The notes under the pieces: generated by a model
Told to the model about the DNA's origin: nothing
The model's input: only the letters and a program-made list of their open reading frames with translations
Databases searched by the model: none
Shown here: positions 12,085 through 23,505 of the stretch, piece by piece
Position numbering within the stretch: the stretch's first letter is position 1
Layout of the letters: the number at the start of each line of letters is the position of its first letter
Assembly (NCBI RefSeq): GCF_028502605.1
Contig: NW_026611593.1
Coordinates: 372,001-436,000, forward strand
From: Trichoderma breve
Lineage: Eukaryota; Ascomycota; Sordariomycetes; Hypocreales; Hypocreaceae
Direction of reading: 5' to 3'
Length of the DNA: 64,000 nucleotides
Made by a program: the position numbers and the translations under genes

Positions 12085-14313
12085 CTAAATTGTATTTGGC
12101 GGAAGCCTCAGCCAGTCAAACGTGTCTAATAGCCCGAAATTAAAGTCGTTCATATCTTCTGGTAAACTCGTATCCCATGTCATGTCAAACTCCTGCTGAG
12201 TTACGGGCCTTGGAATCGTCGGATTCAGAGCTTGCTCCATCACTCGCTCGACGACCGTCTTGATGCTGTTACACAAATGAGCACCGGGGGCTCCAGGTCC
12301 GATCCATTCGAGGAAGCCGATGAGTAAACTGAGCTGCTTTATGATCATGGGTTTTGTGATTTTAGGGACGGTTGGTGGTTCAGTGGCAGAAGGCTGTTTC
12401 AAGAGCTCCATGCACAAGATACCTGCTGCAGGCGCGGCGTGTAGCATGACCAGCCACTCGTAGTCGCCTTGCAGACCTTCGAGACGATTTTGCTGCGTCC
12501 AGAAGGAGAGGGTAAGGGATATCATCTCGAGGCTGATTTCAAGCATTTGAGGGCTGTATAAGCTGTTTCCTCTATATGAGAGTCGTTCAATGAAGAATAG
12601 GTTGCTTAGATGCTCAAGTCGCGTCAACAGTCTGATGTAAAGGGTGGGAGCGTCGACAGAGGGATTGCTAAAGTCATCGTTGTTAAATTGCAGTCCGGTT
12701 GGAAATCGAGCGAAAACATCCATTTCTCGTTTCCGTAAAGAACTTTTGGTGTGTCAGTGGACAAGTTTTCTCTCAGGCTTGGTGTAATGACATCAACTTA
12801 CTCAAAGTCATGCTGGGTGCGAACGTGAGGTGCCTGGAGCACAATCTCGAGGATTTCACTCCTTATCCCAGCGATGATATAGGCCGCTCGCAGAAACGTA
12901 ACTGGATGATTCTTTCCCTCCATGTTCCATCCATCCTGGTCCAGCCGGTGAGGCCGAACTTTGAGGTTTAGCAAAGACTCGTCACTCACATCGAGAGGCA
13001 ACGGCGTCGAGCAAAGCTTGCTACTGACTAATGGAGGCCGGCCTGTCAAAGTAGAAACCACCATATCGATGTTGAAGACGGAACAGAAGAGTCTTCGCTT
13101 GACCTGAACAGCTACTGACTCCTCGGGTACCGAGTTGTTCGGCTGAGCTGTGTGAAGGCCAAGAAAGGTGGCCAGGGCGACGGCCTCTGCATGCTGCCGC
13201 CAAAAGCCCGCACCTGGGTAGGACTTGTTAGGCAAAAGAAGACAGGGAATAGACTGAGAACTTCTAGGACGAATACGAAATACGAGGACACTTACCTGTA
13301 TCACCGGTGATGAGTGATTCAGTGAGACCATGCATGTGTAAGAGATACACCATCATCGTGTTGTTGCAGCTCGTCAGGCGGCAAAGGTCAACGCTTCTCG
13401 AGGCACCATTCCTGTAAACTTGCATGAGGTTCTTACGATTGTGATGTCCAAGCCACTTGCGTTGCTCAACGGTGCCGTTCTCTATGAGAGAGGCAGATCC
13501 AAAACACCAAAACGTGAACAAGATACCCAGCCCTTCCCACCGGAAATTGGCACCGGAGAAGGCCTCAAACCACTGGTCTGGATCCGGAAAGTCTTCTTTA
13601 AGGGGCTTGGAGCTGTTCTGGAACAGCAGCAGTGCAAGTTGCGACATTGCTTCATTACTTCTTTCGCCGTCGAGGAAGTGGCCCAGTGATGTCCACAGAG
13701 ATGCGTGAAGACGATCCAGAGCAAGACGGCACCAGGCATCGTTGGGATTCACATTCCGCCTGAGCAGAAACTGTGCTGCCTCTTTAGTTGGGATGGTCCG
13801 GAGCACCGTAAAGGCAAGTTCGAAGGCGGCTGCGTCCGGAGCCATCTTGGTCGACGTCACATTGTTTTCGTTTTTACCAGCTAGGCCATCATGGTTTGGA
13901 TTAGGACCAGCTACATAGTCGAGGTGTTTCTGCGTCTCGCGAAAGAATTCCGGGAAGCTCGATGCGCCAAGATACCCGACATTTTCATCCGGCGGCGAGG
14001 AGAGATCTTCCAATGTTGACGGGCTTAATGTAGTTGGGTTTGGTCCCGTCGGCTCTCGAGGCTGCCGCTCATCGAGCATCTCTGCCGATTGGCTTCTACT
14101 ACCACCTGAGGGCAAAGCCGGCGTTACGAGCTGCCCCTGGATAAGATATCGACAGCTCTGGGGGGTGCTCTTGCGGATACACCGCGAGCAAATGGGAAGC
14201 CGGTGGTCACACGCGACCTTGCGCCGACGGCAGGGCTCGCAGGCCTGTGGACGGCCATTGCGTCTCCGGGGGATTTCAGAGGGTACGGCGAAATTGGGAG
14301 ATGCACTGTTCAT
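12085..14313 (-). CDS. Zn2Cys6 transcription factor, 695 aa
   Basis: Three exons on the minus strand, 14313-13296, 13213-12802 and 12742-12085, give 695 aa in frame. The binuclear zinc cluster at about residues 24-54 reads C-x2-C-x6-C-x6-C-x2-C-x8-C (ACEPCRRRKVAC...). The middle region, including GAGFWRQHAEAVALA and later DMVVSTLTGRPPLVS, matches the fungal-specific transcription factor domain (PF04082 type). No coiled coil is obvious after the cluster. It lies between the SDR gene and the ADP/ATP carrier and is a candidate local regulator. A CGG-rich direct repeat sits 129-159 bp upstream of its ATG and may allow autoregulation. Confidence 0.9.
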
Positions 14314-15372
14314 TGTGAATAGTGATATATGGGTCCGGCCACAGCCGCTGTTGCAGCTGTATCACCTCTTGAATATGTGAAGACGGAGAGCCGAATGCCT
14401 AACGATGCGAGGAGTGTGCTGAAGATTTGCGGCTCTCGGCCTCGGCGTTCGGCTTGGATTCGGCGTTCGGCTCCATGGTTGGCATTTGTCTTTTAGCTTG
14501 ACCAGGACGTGGCTGACATGTCTGGTGGACTTTTGGAAGAGACCTGAGAGTCGTGAGGTCAAGGACGTAATTCTACATGGCAAAATTGGCGATGATGGCC
14601 GTGGTTGATGATATATGTGCTCTGAATCGACGGCGGTATCTCTGGAGCTTCGATCCATATTAATGGGTGGATATGATATTCTCACGCCCTTCACTCCCTT
14701 CACTAGTGGGAGCACTGACACATCGTTACCACCCACACCCTTGTTTGATGAACTATAACCGAATGTCAAGATGTACGAGGTTGGACTGACATCAAATAGC
14801 AAACAGTCTCTATTCGCTAGGATACCTTGTCCAGCAGAGATAGAGCATAGGCGTGGCTGTGGGAGCAAGCTTCGCTCCCGCCAGATGCCTCATCATGCTA
14901 CAAGTAGAGGCTAGCTAATACAAGCCACACATATGTTAGACGTACCCGCGAGAGTGAGTCTAGATGAAAGAATAAAAGAATATAACTTTGTAAGTCTAGT
15001 AGTGTAACAACAGTTCCGATTAGTTGTATTCTATCCCCACGTTCCTCTTAAGGCTATGTAAGTGGATATCTGCAGCCATGTCCGGCCCATTGCGCCGTCC
15101 CGTGCTCCGGAGTCCGGGGCGCATAATGAGACCCGGAGCGCCGATACGGACGGCATCAACCCTTTGGTTACCTCTTCCGAGTATGAAAGGAAGACAGGAA
15201 GACGCGTTGAGGGAAAATGACGTATCGATGGCCTTCTTTAAGATATGCGTATTTATACCGAAATGTTTCCATACTCTACTATACCATTTGACTATACTTA
15301 CTTGTCTTTGTCGCCAATATTCAGACTCTACTGCTGCACGCTCTTTTATCAACTCCCTTTACAAAAATCACA
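14314..15372. other. Divergent intergenic region, regulator and ADP/ATP carrier
   Basis: About 1.06 kb between two divergent start codons. Open frames of up to 168 codons on the minus strand (14362-14868) show no domain and I treat them as chance. GC-rich CCGGAG repeats lie near 15107-15140 on the carrier side. The regulator side holds the TCGGCGTTCGGCT repeat listed separately. Confidence 0.5.
14442..14472. repeat. 13-bp direct repeat TCGGCGTTCGGCT, two copies
   Basis: Identical 13-mers at 14442-14454 and 14460-14472. Each carries CGG-N4-CGG. They lie just upstream of the Zn2Cys6 gene that starts at 14313. CGG triplets are the usual half-sites for zinc cluster proteins. Confidence 0.7.
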
Positions 15373-16311
15373 ATGGCTCATTCGGCACTGCCCTCTGACA
15401 AGGTCCTGGGAATGCCGCCCTTCATGGCCGATTTCCTCATGGGAGGTGTCTCTGCCGCCGTCTCCAAGACCGCTGCCGCTCCCATCGAGCGAGTCAAGCT
15501 CCTCATCCAGAACCAAGATGAAATGATCAAAGCCGGCCGCCTGGACCGCAGATATAACGGCATAGGCGAATGCTTCAAGCGCACAATAGCTGACGAGGGT
15601 TTTGTTAGCTTATGGCGCGGTAACACGGCGAATGTGATTCGGTATTTTCCCACGCAAGCTCTCAACTTTGCCTTTCGCGACAAGTTCAAGAAGATGTTTG
15701 GCTATAAGAAAGATCGCGACGGCTACGCCATGTGGATGGTGGGAAATTTGGCTTCGGGAGGCGCTGCCGGAGCGACTGGTCAGCTTTTTGTCTATTCTCT
15801 TGATTACACACGAACTCGGTTGGCCAACGACGCAAAGAAAGGAGGGCAGCGCCAGTTTAATGGATTCATCGATGTATATCGGAAAACATTAGCATCGGAC
15901 GGCATTGTCGGCCTTTACCGCGGCTTCTTTCCTTCTGTCTTTGGCGCTGTTGTTTATCGAGGTCTTTACTTTGGCATGTACGACTCCTTCAAGCCACTTG
16001 TTCTCATTAGGGCTCTTGAAAACAATTTCTTGGCTTCATTTTGTCTGGGATACTTTGTCACCACAGCGGCGGGCATCGCTGCCTATCCGCTAGACACCAT
16101 CCGCCGGCGCATGATGATGACTTCGGGAGAGGCAGTCAAGTATAAAAGCTCGTTTGATGCAGCTAAGCAGATTATTGCGAAGAATGGAGTGCGAGCTCTC
16201 TTTAATGGCGCTGGAGCAAACATTCTTCGAGGTGTTGCTGGGGCTGGCGCCTTGTCAATCTATGATCAGCTTCAGGTTATTCTATTTGGCAAGACGTTCA
16301 AGGGTGAATGA
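15373..16311 (+). CDS. Mitochondrial ADP/ATP carrier, intronless, 312 aa
   Basis: A single exon codes a full mitochondrial carrier with three repeats. The ADP/ATP carrier signature RRRMMM is present (about residue 238-243), as are the carrier motifs PIERVKLL in repeat 1, SLDYTRTRL in repeat 2 and PLDTIRRR in repeat 3. It exchanges cytosolic ADP for matrix ATP across the inner membrane. The gene lacks introns, whereas ADP/ATP carrier genes of filamentous fungi that I know of have them, and it lies among regulators and redox enzymes rather than housekeeping genes. Sequence oddities against the usual consensus include GATGQLFVY where GATSLLFVY is usual, [12 protein letters not shown] where GFGPSVxGIVVY is usual, and a loop about three residues shorter before KGGQRQF. 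It is therefore probably a second, divergent copy rather than the main one. A housekeeping copy elsewhere must be checked. Confidence 0.95.
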   Translation: MAHSALPSDKVLGMPPFMADFLMGGVSAAVSKTAAAPIERVKLLIQNQDEMIKAGRLDRRYNGIGECFKRTIADEGFVSLWRGNTANVIRYFPTQALNFAFRDKFKKMFGYKKDRDGYAMWMVGNLASGGAAGATGQLFVYSLDYTRTRLANDAKKGGQRQFNGFIDVYRKTLASDGIVGLYRGFFPSVFGAVVYRGLYFGMYDSFKPLVLIRALENNFLASFCLGYFVTTAAGIAAYPLDTIRRRMMMTSGEAVKYKSSFDAAKQIIAKNGVRALFNGAGANILRGVAGAGALSIYDQLQVILFGKTFKGE

Positions 16312-16595
16312 GGAATTAGTGTTGCCTTGTTTCTTTGTTCACTGAATGTCTTTTTTTTTTTTTTTGGTAGAATTTAACGCGATAGTAGAAGAGAGCACTT
16401 GTGAGAAGCATACATGTATGTAGCTCGTAGAAGTGCATACGCACAAGTAGTATAAGAAGAATAAATTAAACTAAAATATAGAGATATTAAGTGCTAAATA
16501 AGACCGTGATACTGGAGTGATGTGTGTTTCTCAAGACCTTCACCATGCAATTTACATAGCCAATAATATAGGCTCATAAGGAAACAGTTGATCGA

Positions 16596-17864
16596 TCAAC
16601 TTCTCATCAGTCCGTCGTAGTTGGGAAGCGTCCACTTCACATTCTCCTTCAGAATCCAGTTTCCAACAACATTCAGCCTCAAGAAAGCAGCTATTCCCAG
16701 AAGCAGGTTGACGAGCGCAATAGTAAACGGCGACTCGGGCATCTTATTCCAAAAGATGGTGTCGTCGCCCACTCCGTGCGTTACCTGGTCGATGAATGGC
16801 CGGAACTTGTCATCATAGCTCTTGAACGCCATGTCAAGACCATCGGTAGGCTTGCCCCCCTCCTTTGCCTTTCCGCAGTGACGGCTAATCTCTCCAGCGA
16901 GGACATAAGCCCCTACTAGACCGGAAGTTGTTCCCATGCCGGTGAGTGGTGAAGGACAGTATGCGGCATCACCACAAAGGGCGACATTGCCGTTGAACCA
17001 AGAATCGAGCTTGACAAGACCCAGGCGCTCGCAATAGAAGTTCTCCGATTCGAACATGTCTCGAATGATATCTTTCGAATGCCATCCAGCGTCGGTGAAA
17101 ATTTCCGCTAGGGCTTTCTTCTGTTCTTCCACGCCGTCTCGGTGGGCCTTCTTCATTCGATCAGAGGTCGTGTTGCAGGGGAGGTATATCTGGATCTCCT
17201 CTGCATTGTGCCTTCGCGTCATGATGGCTCGCCTCTTAGTCGCCAGGTAGAACGTTGAGTTGTACTCTTCTCCCTCTTGAATTGGACGAGGAATCGTAAA
17301 GTATGCCGTATAGGCACCCTTCACTGGGCGTAACGCGTCTTGGACACCAGGGCCCAACATGAGCTTGCGAGTGTTTGAGCCCATGCCGTCAGCACCAACC
17401 AAGACGTCAAAGTGATCTGTTTTGCCATCGGTGAAATGGACTTCAACACCATCGTTCTTTTGCTTGAAGCTGTCAATGGAGATGCCAAACAGGAAAGTGA
17501 CCTTGTCCTTTATAACATCGTACATAATACGACACAGGTCACCCCTCATGATCTCATATTCAGTAGTGAAGCTCTGCACCCCCTTGCCAGAATTGTTCAC
17601 TCCGAAGTAGGCTCGTCGTCTGTTGGAGCTATCGACGACGGCAAATCCTTGTTCTGGCACAGCTCTGGCGCGAAAAGCTTGGTCGAGTCCCATCAACTTC
17701 AGGACTTCGACTCCTGGACCTCGGAGATCGACTTGAAGGCCAGTGGTTCGAAGTTCAGGATAACGTTCAACGACGGTAACATCGTGGCCCAGCTTGGAGA
17801 GCCAGTAAGCGAGGGCATTTCCGGTGATGCCAGCACCGCTGATTAACACTTTCATTTGTGCCAT
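16596..17864 (-). CDS. FAD-dependent monooxygenase, 422 aa
   Basis: Intronless. It has the three fingerprints of class A flavoprotein hydroxylases (FAD_binding_3): the Rossmann GxGxxG as ISGAGITGNALAYWL near residue 8, the DG motif VGADGMGSNTR in the middle, and the GD motif VALCGDAAYCPSPLTG near residue 310. Such enzymes use NAD(P)H and O2 to hydroxylate or epoxidise aromatic or polyketide-like substrates. The C-terminus has a hydrophobic stretch (TIALVNLLLGIAAFL) that could anchor it to a membrane. The neighbours, an intronless ADP/ATP carrier upstream and a Zn2Cys6 regulator on the same strand, suggest an accessory pathway. The substrate is unknown. The second ATG at residue 4 is an equally possible start. 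Confidence 0.92.
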   Translation of the reverse strand: MAQMKVLISGAGITGNALAYWLSKLGHDVTVVERYPELRTTGLQVDLRGPGVEVLKLMGLDQAFRARAVPEQGFAVVDSSNRRRAYFGVNNSGKGVQSFTTEYEIMRGDLCRIMYDVIKDKVTFLFGISIDSFKQKNDGVEVHFTDGKTDHFDVLVGADGMGSNTRKLMLGPGVQDALRPVKGAYTAYFTIPRPIQEGEEYNSTFYLATKRRAIMTRRHNAEEIQIYLPCNTTSDRMKKAHRDGVEEQKKALAEIFTDAGWHSKDIIRDMFESENFYCERLGLVKLDSWFNGNVALCGDAAYCPSPLTGMGTTSGLVGAYVLAGEISRHCGKAKEGGKPTDGLDMAFKSYDDKFRPFIDQVTHGVGDDTIFWNKMPESPFTIALVNLLLGIAAFLRLNVVGNWILKENVKWTLPNYDGLMRS

Positions 17865-18455
17865 TGGTGTTTATAAGTTGATGTAGATGCTGGAGTTGAG
17901 TGTATCTGGTATCGATGTTCTTGTTGGTTGTTGAAGTGTAAGAGCTGTACTGATGGGACTGAGGTTGAGAGGAGATGATGATGCTAACAAACTTGTTGAG
18001 TTTAGATTTGGGCGACATGTAAGGGATATATATATGTCTTACTCGTATACTTCGAACTGCTGGTCTCGGTATATTGAAGCCGTAAATCTCTGCCGCGCGA
18101 TATATCCGCCCGCTACCGTTTCGGCCGAGGGGGGCGATCACCGTGTAAATGGGGCATCGCATAATAGTTCAATTAATGGCCCCTTTTAAATGTTTTCTAT
18201 AAAATGGCTTGTGATGCCGCCACTCATGCGAGTGGGTTAAGCGGTGCATGAAACGTGTTACATCTGGCCCTCAAAATAGTAATTATAACCGCTGCGTTAT
18301 ATCTGCGTAACCATCGTGACATCACGCGACCATTTCTCTTGTACAAAGAGGAGAGTAGTTGTACAATTTTCAGGTGCCAATATACATCATTGGCATGTTA
18401 CAAACATGTCAAGTTGATCCTAATAAGTCCTTGGCTCTCTGGAGATTTCAGAAGT
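17865..18455. other. Promoter region of the FAD monooxygenase
   Basis: This 591-bp stretch lies between the monooxygenase start and the 3' end of the next regulator, both on the minus strand. A TA-rich element (TATATATAT) near 18026-18034 is about 165 bp from the monooxygenase ATG. A CCGAGGGGGG string near 18125-18134 contains a stress-element-like AGGGG core. No gene is seen. Confidence 0.45.
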
Positions 18456-20793
18456 TCAAGAAAAGCCTGTTTCCGCCAAGAAGAAGTCCATGTCAAAATC
18501 CAATCCATATGTGTAGTCATCTCTTTCTCCAATGATAGATTCGACATCCGGCGTAGGTATTGACAGAGAAGTGGTACCTAGACGATCCTGCAACAGTTCC
18601 AGACACAACGAAATACTATCCCTCGCACCCTTCGCAACGCGCCCTTCGCCAGATACGCCTTCTTCCGTGGCTTCCGCTTGAGCCGTAATCATGCATAAGA
18701 ACATGTGGCTCTTGACGTTTGTCTCTCCTTGCCGGATCCGCTCTATTGATTGGGAAGTCATTTCTGCTATAGCCTTCTTAAGCGGATTTATGTAATGTGA
18801 GTTGCGGTGTAATGCTCCGTCGAGATACTGAGTTTCGACTTGGGCGAGAAGCTCGAGACTAATTATGCTTGTGGCATATCGGATGCCCTCTTTGAACAAT
18901 CCTCCTCCAATCGCCATAAGATTGAAGAATCCTTCATCTGGCTCAGGAGATGCTATGGTCATGGCGGTGTCTATGCTAACCTTGAGTGAATAATGGAACA
19001 ACGGGTTCACCCGCGCTTTATTAGCAAAGGGACAATGGAGCGGAATCAGGAAACGGCGTAAAAGGTAGTCGAGTAAATTCTGATGAAAGGGGGTGACGCC
19101 AGATGCTTTGTTTTCTCTTGCAAAGGTATTCCACTGACGACAAGTTTGGAGAATATCCGCGCTCAAGTCAAGCACATCTAGATAAGACAGCTCGGAGTTT
19201 AGACCGTTCAGGAGACTGAGTATTCGAAGGCGTGTTGGGAGCGAGTCAAGGAGAATGATCTGCATAGATGTCCCGGTAAAAGTTTCCTTGGGGTGAGGCT
19301 TCAGTTCAGTGGCTGATTCTCCTATCTCGTTGTCATTGCTATTAGCCGGCGGCTCAGTATCAAATTCATCGAAAGAGATCCTTGAAGGCAATGCCGAATC
19401 GAGAGACGATTGAACCACTAGTTCCAGGATTGTGGCCCATAATCTTCTACGCAGCTGCGCCTGCAATACGGACATAGGAGGGAGATGTTTGGGGTCCCGA
19501 TGCAAACCAATCTGTATCGCCCGGTGGATGAGCGACCCCGACGAAACCCAAATGAACTCCCCTCCGATTGAAAAGACTTGCCGGGCAAGCATCACCAAAC
19601 AATGTATCTGCAGCCCGGAGATGTTGAGACGGTCCTTTTCCAGTGGCCCAGAAAGCCAAGTTTCAGCTGCGTATATCCATTGATGCACCATTTGGCGAAG
19701 TCCGGAATCGGATTCCACATGCGGAGCCAAACTGGACCCTATGGCAATCACGAGAAGCACCTGAAGGCGTAGTATGCCTGAAGCAGTCTCGGGGCTACTC
19801 CAGAACCTCTCGTAAACTCTCCAAAAGGTGGGCTCGTGCAAAATCCGGTGTGTTGACTCAAATGATTGGAAATACAAGGCTGCCATCTTGTCTGCCACTT
19901 GACGCGAAGGGGGCGTCAGATCAAAATTCAGCGATGAAAGGCATCTACTAGGCCGTCCAATCTTGAGGGTTCTAGCTACGCTTTTGCACTTTTGGAGCAA
20001 GCCGCTGGTCTCGACGATCAGAGCTCTGGTTTCAGCGCTCTTGAACGAGTTAATGTCTCCAAAGCCGCATATTGCTCCATAGCAGGAGATGATGGGTTCA
20101 AACTACACAACATGTGAGCATCCCGAAAATGTACAATGTGCAAGCTGAAGCTGTAGACTGTACCTCTTTAGCTATGCCAACCCAGTGGCTCCATCTCATA
20201 ATTCTTGTTTTATTCAAGATGATTTGGGCGTCCGGCATGCCCGACTCACCAGCAAGGACATCTCTGCCGGCCTGGGATATATCGTGTACGGGAACATGTA
20301 CAAGGGACCGCTCAAGTCTCCGTACCCGCTCCCTGAGATGATGGAGCTCGGGATCCACGAACCGGGGGCGAGTCGGATTTTGGATCTCATTTGCACCTGG
20401 TGTATTCGACAAGTCATTTGGTCCGAGCGTCGATGCCGCAGCATTGAGTGTCTCGTTTTCTCGGCCGCCATGATCTGATGCCGTCCTATTACTCGTACTC
20501 GTAGTGACGTTACAAGTAGTACTCATAGTATGCCTGATTGGGTCGACATGTGACAAAGGCGAGGCTGGATGGACAGCTGGAGGGCTTGGCACCGAGGAGC
20601 TGGATATTCGGCGAGTTTGCCGATGCCTGGCTCCGGGCTTCACCTGATGGATCCTGTAGTTGCACTGTGTCTCGGTCGAGACGCAGCGGCCGCAAGGGTT
20701 ACTTCGGTCACACTTGAGCTTGCGCCTCCGACATTCAAGACACGAGAGCGCGGGTCTCCGGCGGCGGTAAGGTTCGTGTTGCTGTTGGTTCAT
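18456..20793 (-). CDS. Zn2Cys6 transcription factor, 758 aa
   Basis: Two exons on the minus strand, 20793-20164 and 20102-18456, joined by a 61-nt intron with the donor GTACAG, give 758 aa in frame. The zinc cluster SCLECRRRKLKC...PCGRC...QC fits C-x2-C-x6-C-x5-C-x2-C-x6-C at residues about 18-45. A Leu/Arg-rich helical segment (LHHLRERVRRLERSL, about residue 150) may dimerise. The larger exon has the fungal-specific transcription factor domain, with YFQSFESTHRILHEPTFW and later GGEFIWVSSGSLIHRAIQIGLHRD. It lies downstream of and parallel to nothing obvious, between the monooxygenase and the acetyltransferase; its target genes may be these neighbours. Confidence 0.9.
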
Positions 20794-21156
20794 GGCTTGG
20801 GAGTTGTCTCGGCGGTATCGTAAAAAGCAAATATTGGCAAATTGGGTGGTGGGCTGGAGTCACATCAAGGGATACAGCTTTTGGATGGAGCAATGCAAGG
20901 GACTGGACATTGAGACATGGCGATGTAAGGGGGGAGGGAGTATTGAGATTCGAAAAAGCGAGGCTCGGCCAACTCGGACATGGGTGCGTGAATATGCCGA
21001 GGACAGCCACAAGCTCTCGGCCGACAGATTTTAATGTCTCTTAGCGCCGCCCAGTGCCGACTGCGATCAAAGTATGAAATTTACTAGGGGAATAGTTCCG
21101 TGTTTCCTTTGCACCATGTTCTTGTGAGAGGTCGGGTGGAATACTCGTACTCGTAG
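20490..21156. repeat. Two copies of TACTCGTACTCGTAG
   Basis: An identical 15-mer occurs at 20490-20504 (inside exon 1 of the regulator) and at 21142-21156 (near the 3' end of the acetyltransferase). A related form is at 10509-10521. The core is a 6-bp unit (ACTCGT) repeated. Confidence 0.7.
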
Positions 21157-21181
21157 CTATGTGCTTGTCGTGTGCAGATCA
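20794..21181. other. Intergenic
   Basis: This 388-bp stretch is the promoter side of the Zn2Cys6 gene and the 3' side of the acetyltransferase. Apart from the dispersed repeat at 21142-21156 I see nothing specific. Confidence 0.45.
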
Positions 21182-21912
21182 TCATTTGCCGTGTCTAAGT
21201 ATCATGGAGGTGTGCAAAACACCAAATATTGGCACGGTCCTCACCTCCTCAAAGCCCGTCTTGTCGTACAGCGTCTTCCCGGCAGGCGTCGCCAGCAAAT
21301 AGCAGTCCTTTCCTTCGCTCGCCGCCCGGCTGATGCCCCAGTCCAAAAGGATCTTCCCGATCCCCTTCCGCTGCTGCTGCGGGTCCACCCCGAGGTAATC
21401 AAGATCTTGTGAGCCGGGAAAAGCTCCCGTTAGCTACCCGTTTAGGGCAATTTCGGATAAGGGCCACGGAGAATTTCCCCAGGGGAGGGCAGGAAAAACT
21501 TACGCCAGACGTCCTTGATGCCTCTTTCTCCGAACATCTCCTGGTGGTCGGCTGAAACGATAGCGCGGAGCTCTGCATACGCCTCCTGGTCGAACGAGGG
21601 TGGTGGCTGTTGTTGAGCGGCAGACGGGGGTTGATTGGCCGCCTGCGATTGTCTGTATACATCCCACAGAGCAAAGCCCACCACCTGGTCGTTTAGAGAG
21701 TCGTCGACGGCTACGACCATGATGGCGTCTGTGGAACTCAGGCTTGCCGTCTTTTTGGCATATCGCCAGGAATAGGCTTCGCCTTCTCCAGCGAGCCGAG
21801 CAGGAAATAGCCGGGCTGCAATGGCATCTGTTTCCGGGTGAAAGGCCGCCGAAGCTATGCGAGCAATGGCGGGAATGTCGTCCTCCGTAGACTCACGCAC
21901 ACGTATCGTCAT
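21182..21912 (-). CDS. GNAT-family N-acetyltransferase, 210 aa
   Basis: Two exons on the minus strand, 21912-21504 and 21405-21182, give 210 aa in frame. The N-terminus TIRVRESTEDDIPAIARIAS is the usual first strand and helix of the GNAT fold. Exon 2 carries the acetyl-CoA binding motif A as YLGVDPQQQRKGIGKILLDWG, the Q/RxxGxG/A pattern, and a C-terminal strand with YDKTGFEEV. Such proteins transfer acetyl from acetyl-CoA to amines of small molecules or proteins; the acceptor is unknown. A Gln/Pro-rich loop (about residues 85-110) is an insertion. The ATG at 21912 is chosen because no ATG lies further upstream in frame. Confidence 0.9.
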
Positions 21913-23505
21913 GTTGAAAAGACCGGTAGGGACCGTAATGAGTAGCAAAAGGAGCAAAGTATCGAATACAATCCACCTACAAGATCAAGATACAGGCACG
22001 AGTATACATATCGCTCCGACTTTAGCGAGGGTGGTGGATGTGCCGACGCTAAGCTCGCCCAATATGTCAAATGTCAACCAAAGGGCGGAGAAGGTGGATT
22101 TCTTTGTCATCACTCGCAGTGCTGGAGATTCCGACGAATATGAAGCTGTTGGTCATGGAGATGAATAGAAATTTGGTGTTTTGAGTATTACATGTTGCTT
22201 AAATTGCCATTGGTCAAACGCTGATAACGTTTCCCTCAAAGTGAGTTTGACCAATATTGTAAGCCGTTGACAATAGGCAACAAATCATAATCTCCTGGTG
22301 GAGGTGATATTCCGGATATCGATAATAGAAGATCCAATTAATTTCCGAGAGCTGTAAGATGAAAATCTATCTCGGCTATACTGCAAACTAAATCCTAGAT
22401 TCTAAATATTTTTTCGGCTTTGTTGGAGGTCTAGGGTATGAAAACTCACACCGCAGCGTGATGAAGCTTCAAATCTTATCAACATCAGTGAGACCCTACC
22501 GCAAAGCCTTACTAAGCGGGAAAATGACTTAGACTAAGCGGTCGCCACGGCCTCTAGCACGGCACCATCTAAAGTTGAGATCCATTCACTCAAAAACTTT
22601 TACGTAGAGCAGATACATTCCATTCAGTGTCTATCCGCTGTATAGGGACATGAGGGCGAACAAATATGATAGCTTCTGTACTGTTCGTCATGTATTTTAG
22701 CTATTTGAAAGGGTAGCAATGAGCAAGATATGTGACGGAATTCGTGTTTTACAAAAGATACCAAGAGTTCAGTTAAGGTTGGGCTATAAGACTTCGTCAA
22801 CGTGGGAGCATTCATTGAATTCAATGCAGGGCCAAATTTACGGTGCTTACAGGCGGATACCGAAAGATTCCTGTCAGGCCGATTAGCGTCGAAATGATTC
22901 ATTACAGCTCTCTCCCATTGGTCAAGAAATTCCTTGCGGAAACGCGAGATGTCCGCCCTCACGCCATATCTTGTTCCTGAGCTGAGCTTTCGTTGCCTTG
23001 AGTATCTATATCCGACTTGTATCGGATATACAAGACAGAAAGGATTTTCTCATTCTTTCTCAATTCCTCTCGTACCATCATCTATCTCATAATTTTCATC
23101 TTTAGAAAGAGGTAGAATCTTGTTGGAACCGAATTGACCAGCAGAAAACCAGGTGGCATTGACACCAAGTCCGAGTCCACCATAGACTGCAGGATCCCGT
23201 ACACCACGACGACCCTGAGATGGATCATTTACCAAACTCAGTTAGTCACACGAAATTTAGCTTCCCTTAATCATTTAGGCACTCGTACTTTAGGAAAATC
23301 TCTCTACACGATATACCAGCATCCGGTCGGGTCGGATCTAGAGTTCTGGGCGGACTGTGGACACTTGAGATGAGTGGTGGTCCATCCAGGCGGTTCTCAG
23401 GAGACTGCGGCGGATGAGCCAACTTGTCTTCTACCATCACCCGGAGAACTGGCTCGCAAATGCTAAATTTTCTTTGAGCTGCCCAAAGACTCTCGTCACT
23501 TCAAG
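21913..23505. other. Divergent intergenic region, acetyltransferase and regulator
   Basis: About 1.6 kb without a gene that I can support. A 112-codon frame at 22624-22962 (minus) has no recognisable family. A perfect 9-bp-arm inverted repeat at 23007-23030 is listed separately. Confidence 0.5.
23007..23030. promoter_or_regulatory. Inverted repeat TATATCCGA-N6-TCGGATATA
   Basis: Perfect 9-bp arms at 23007-23015 and 23022-23030 flank a 6-bp spacer. The arms contain CCG and CGG triplets 8 bp apart, the type of everted/inverted site that dimeric Zn2Cys6 proteins bind. It lies about 475 bp upstream of the Zn2Cys6 gene at 23506. Binding is an inference. Confidence 0.5.
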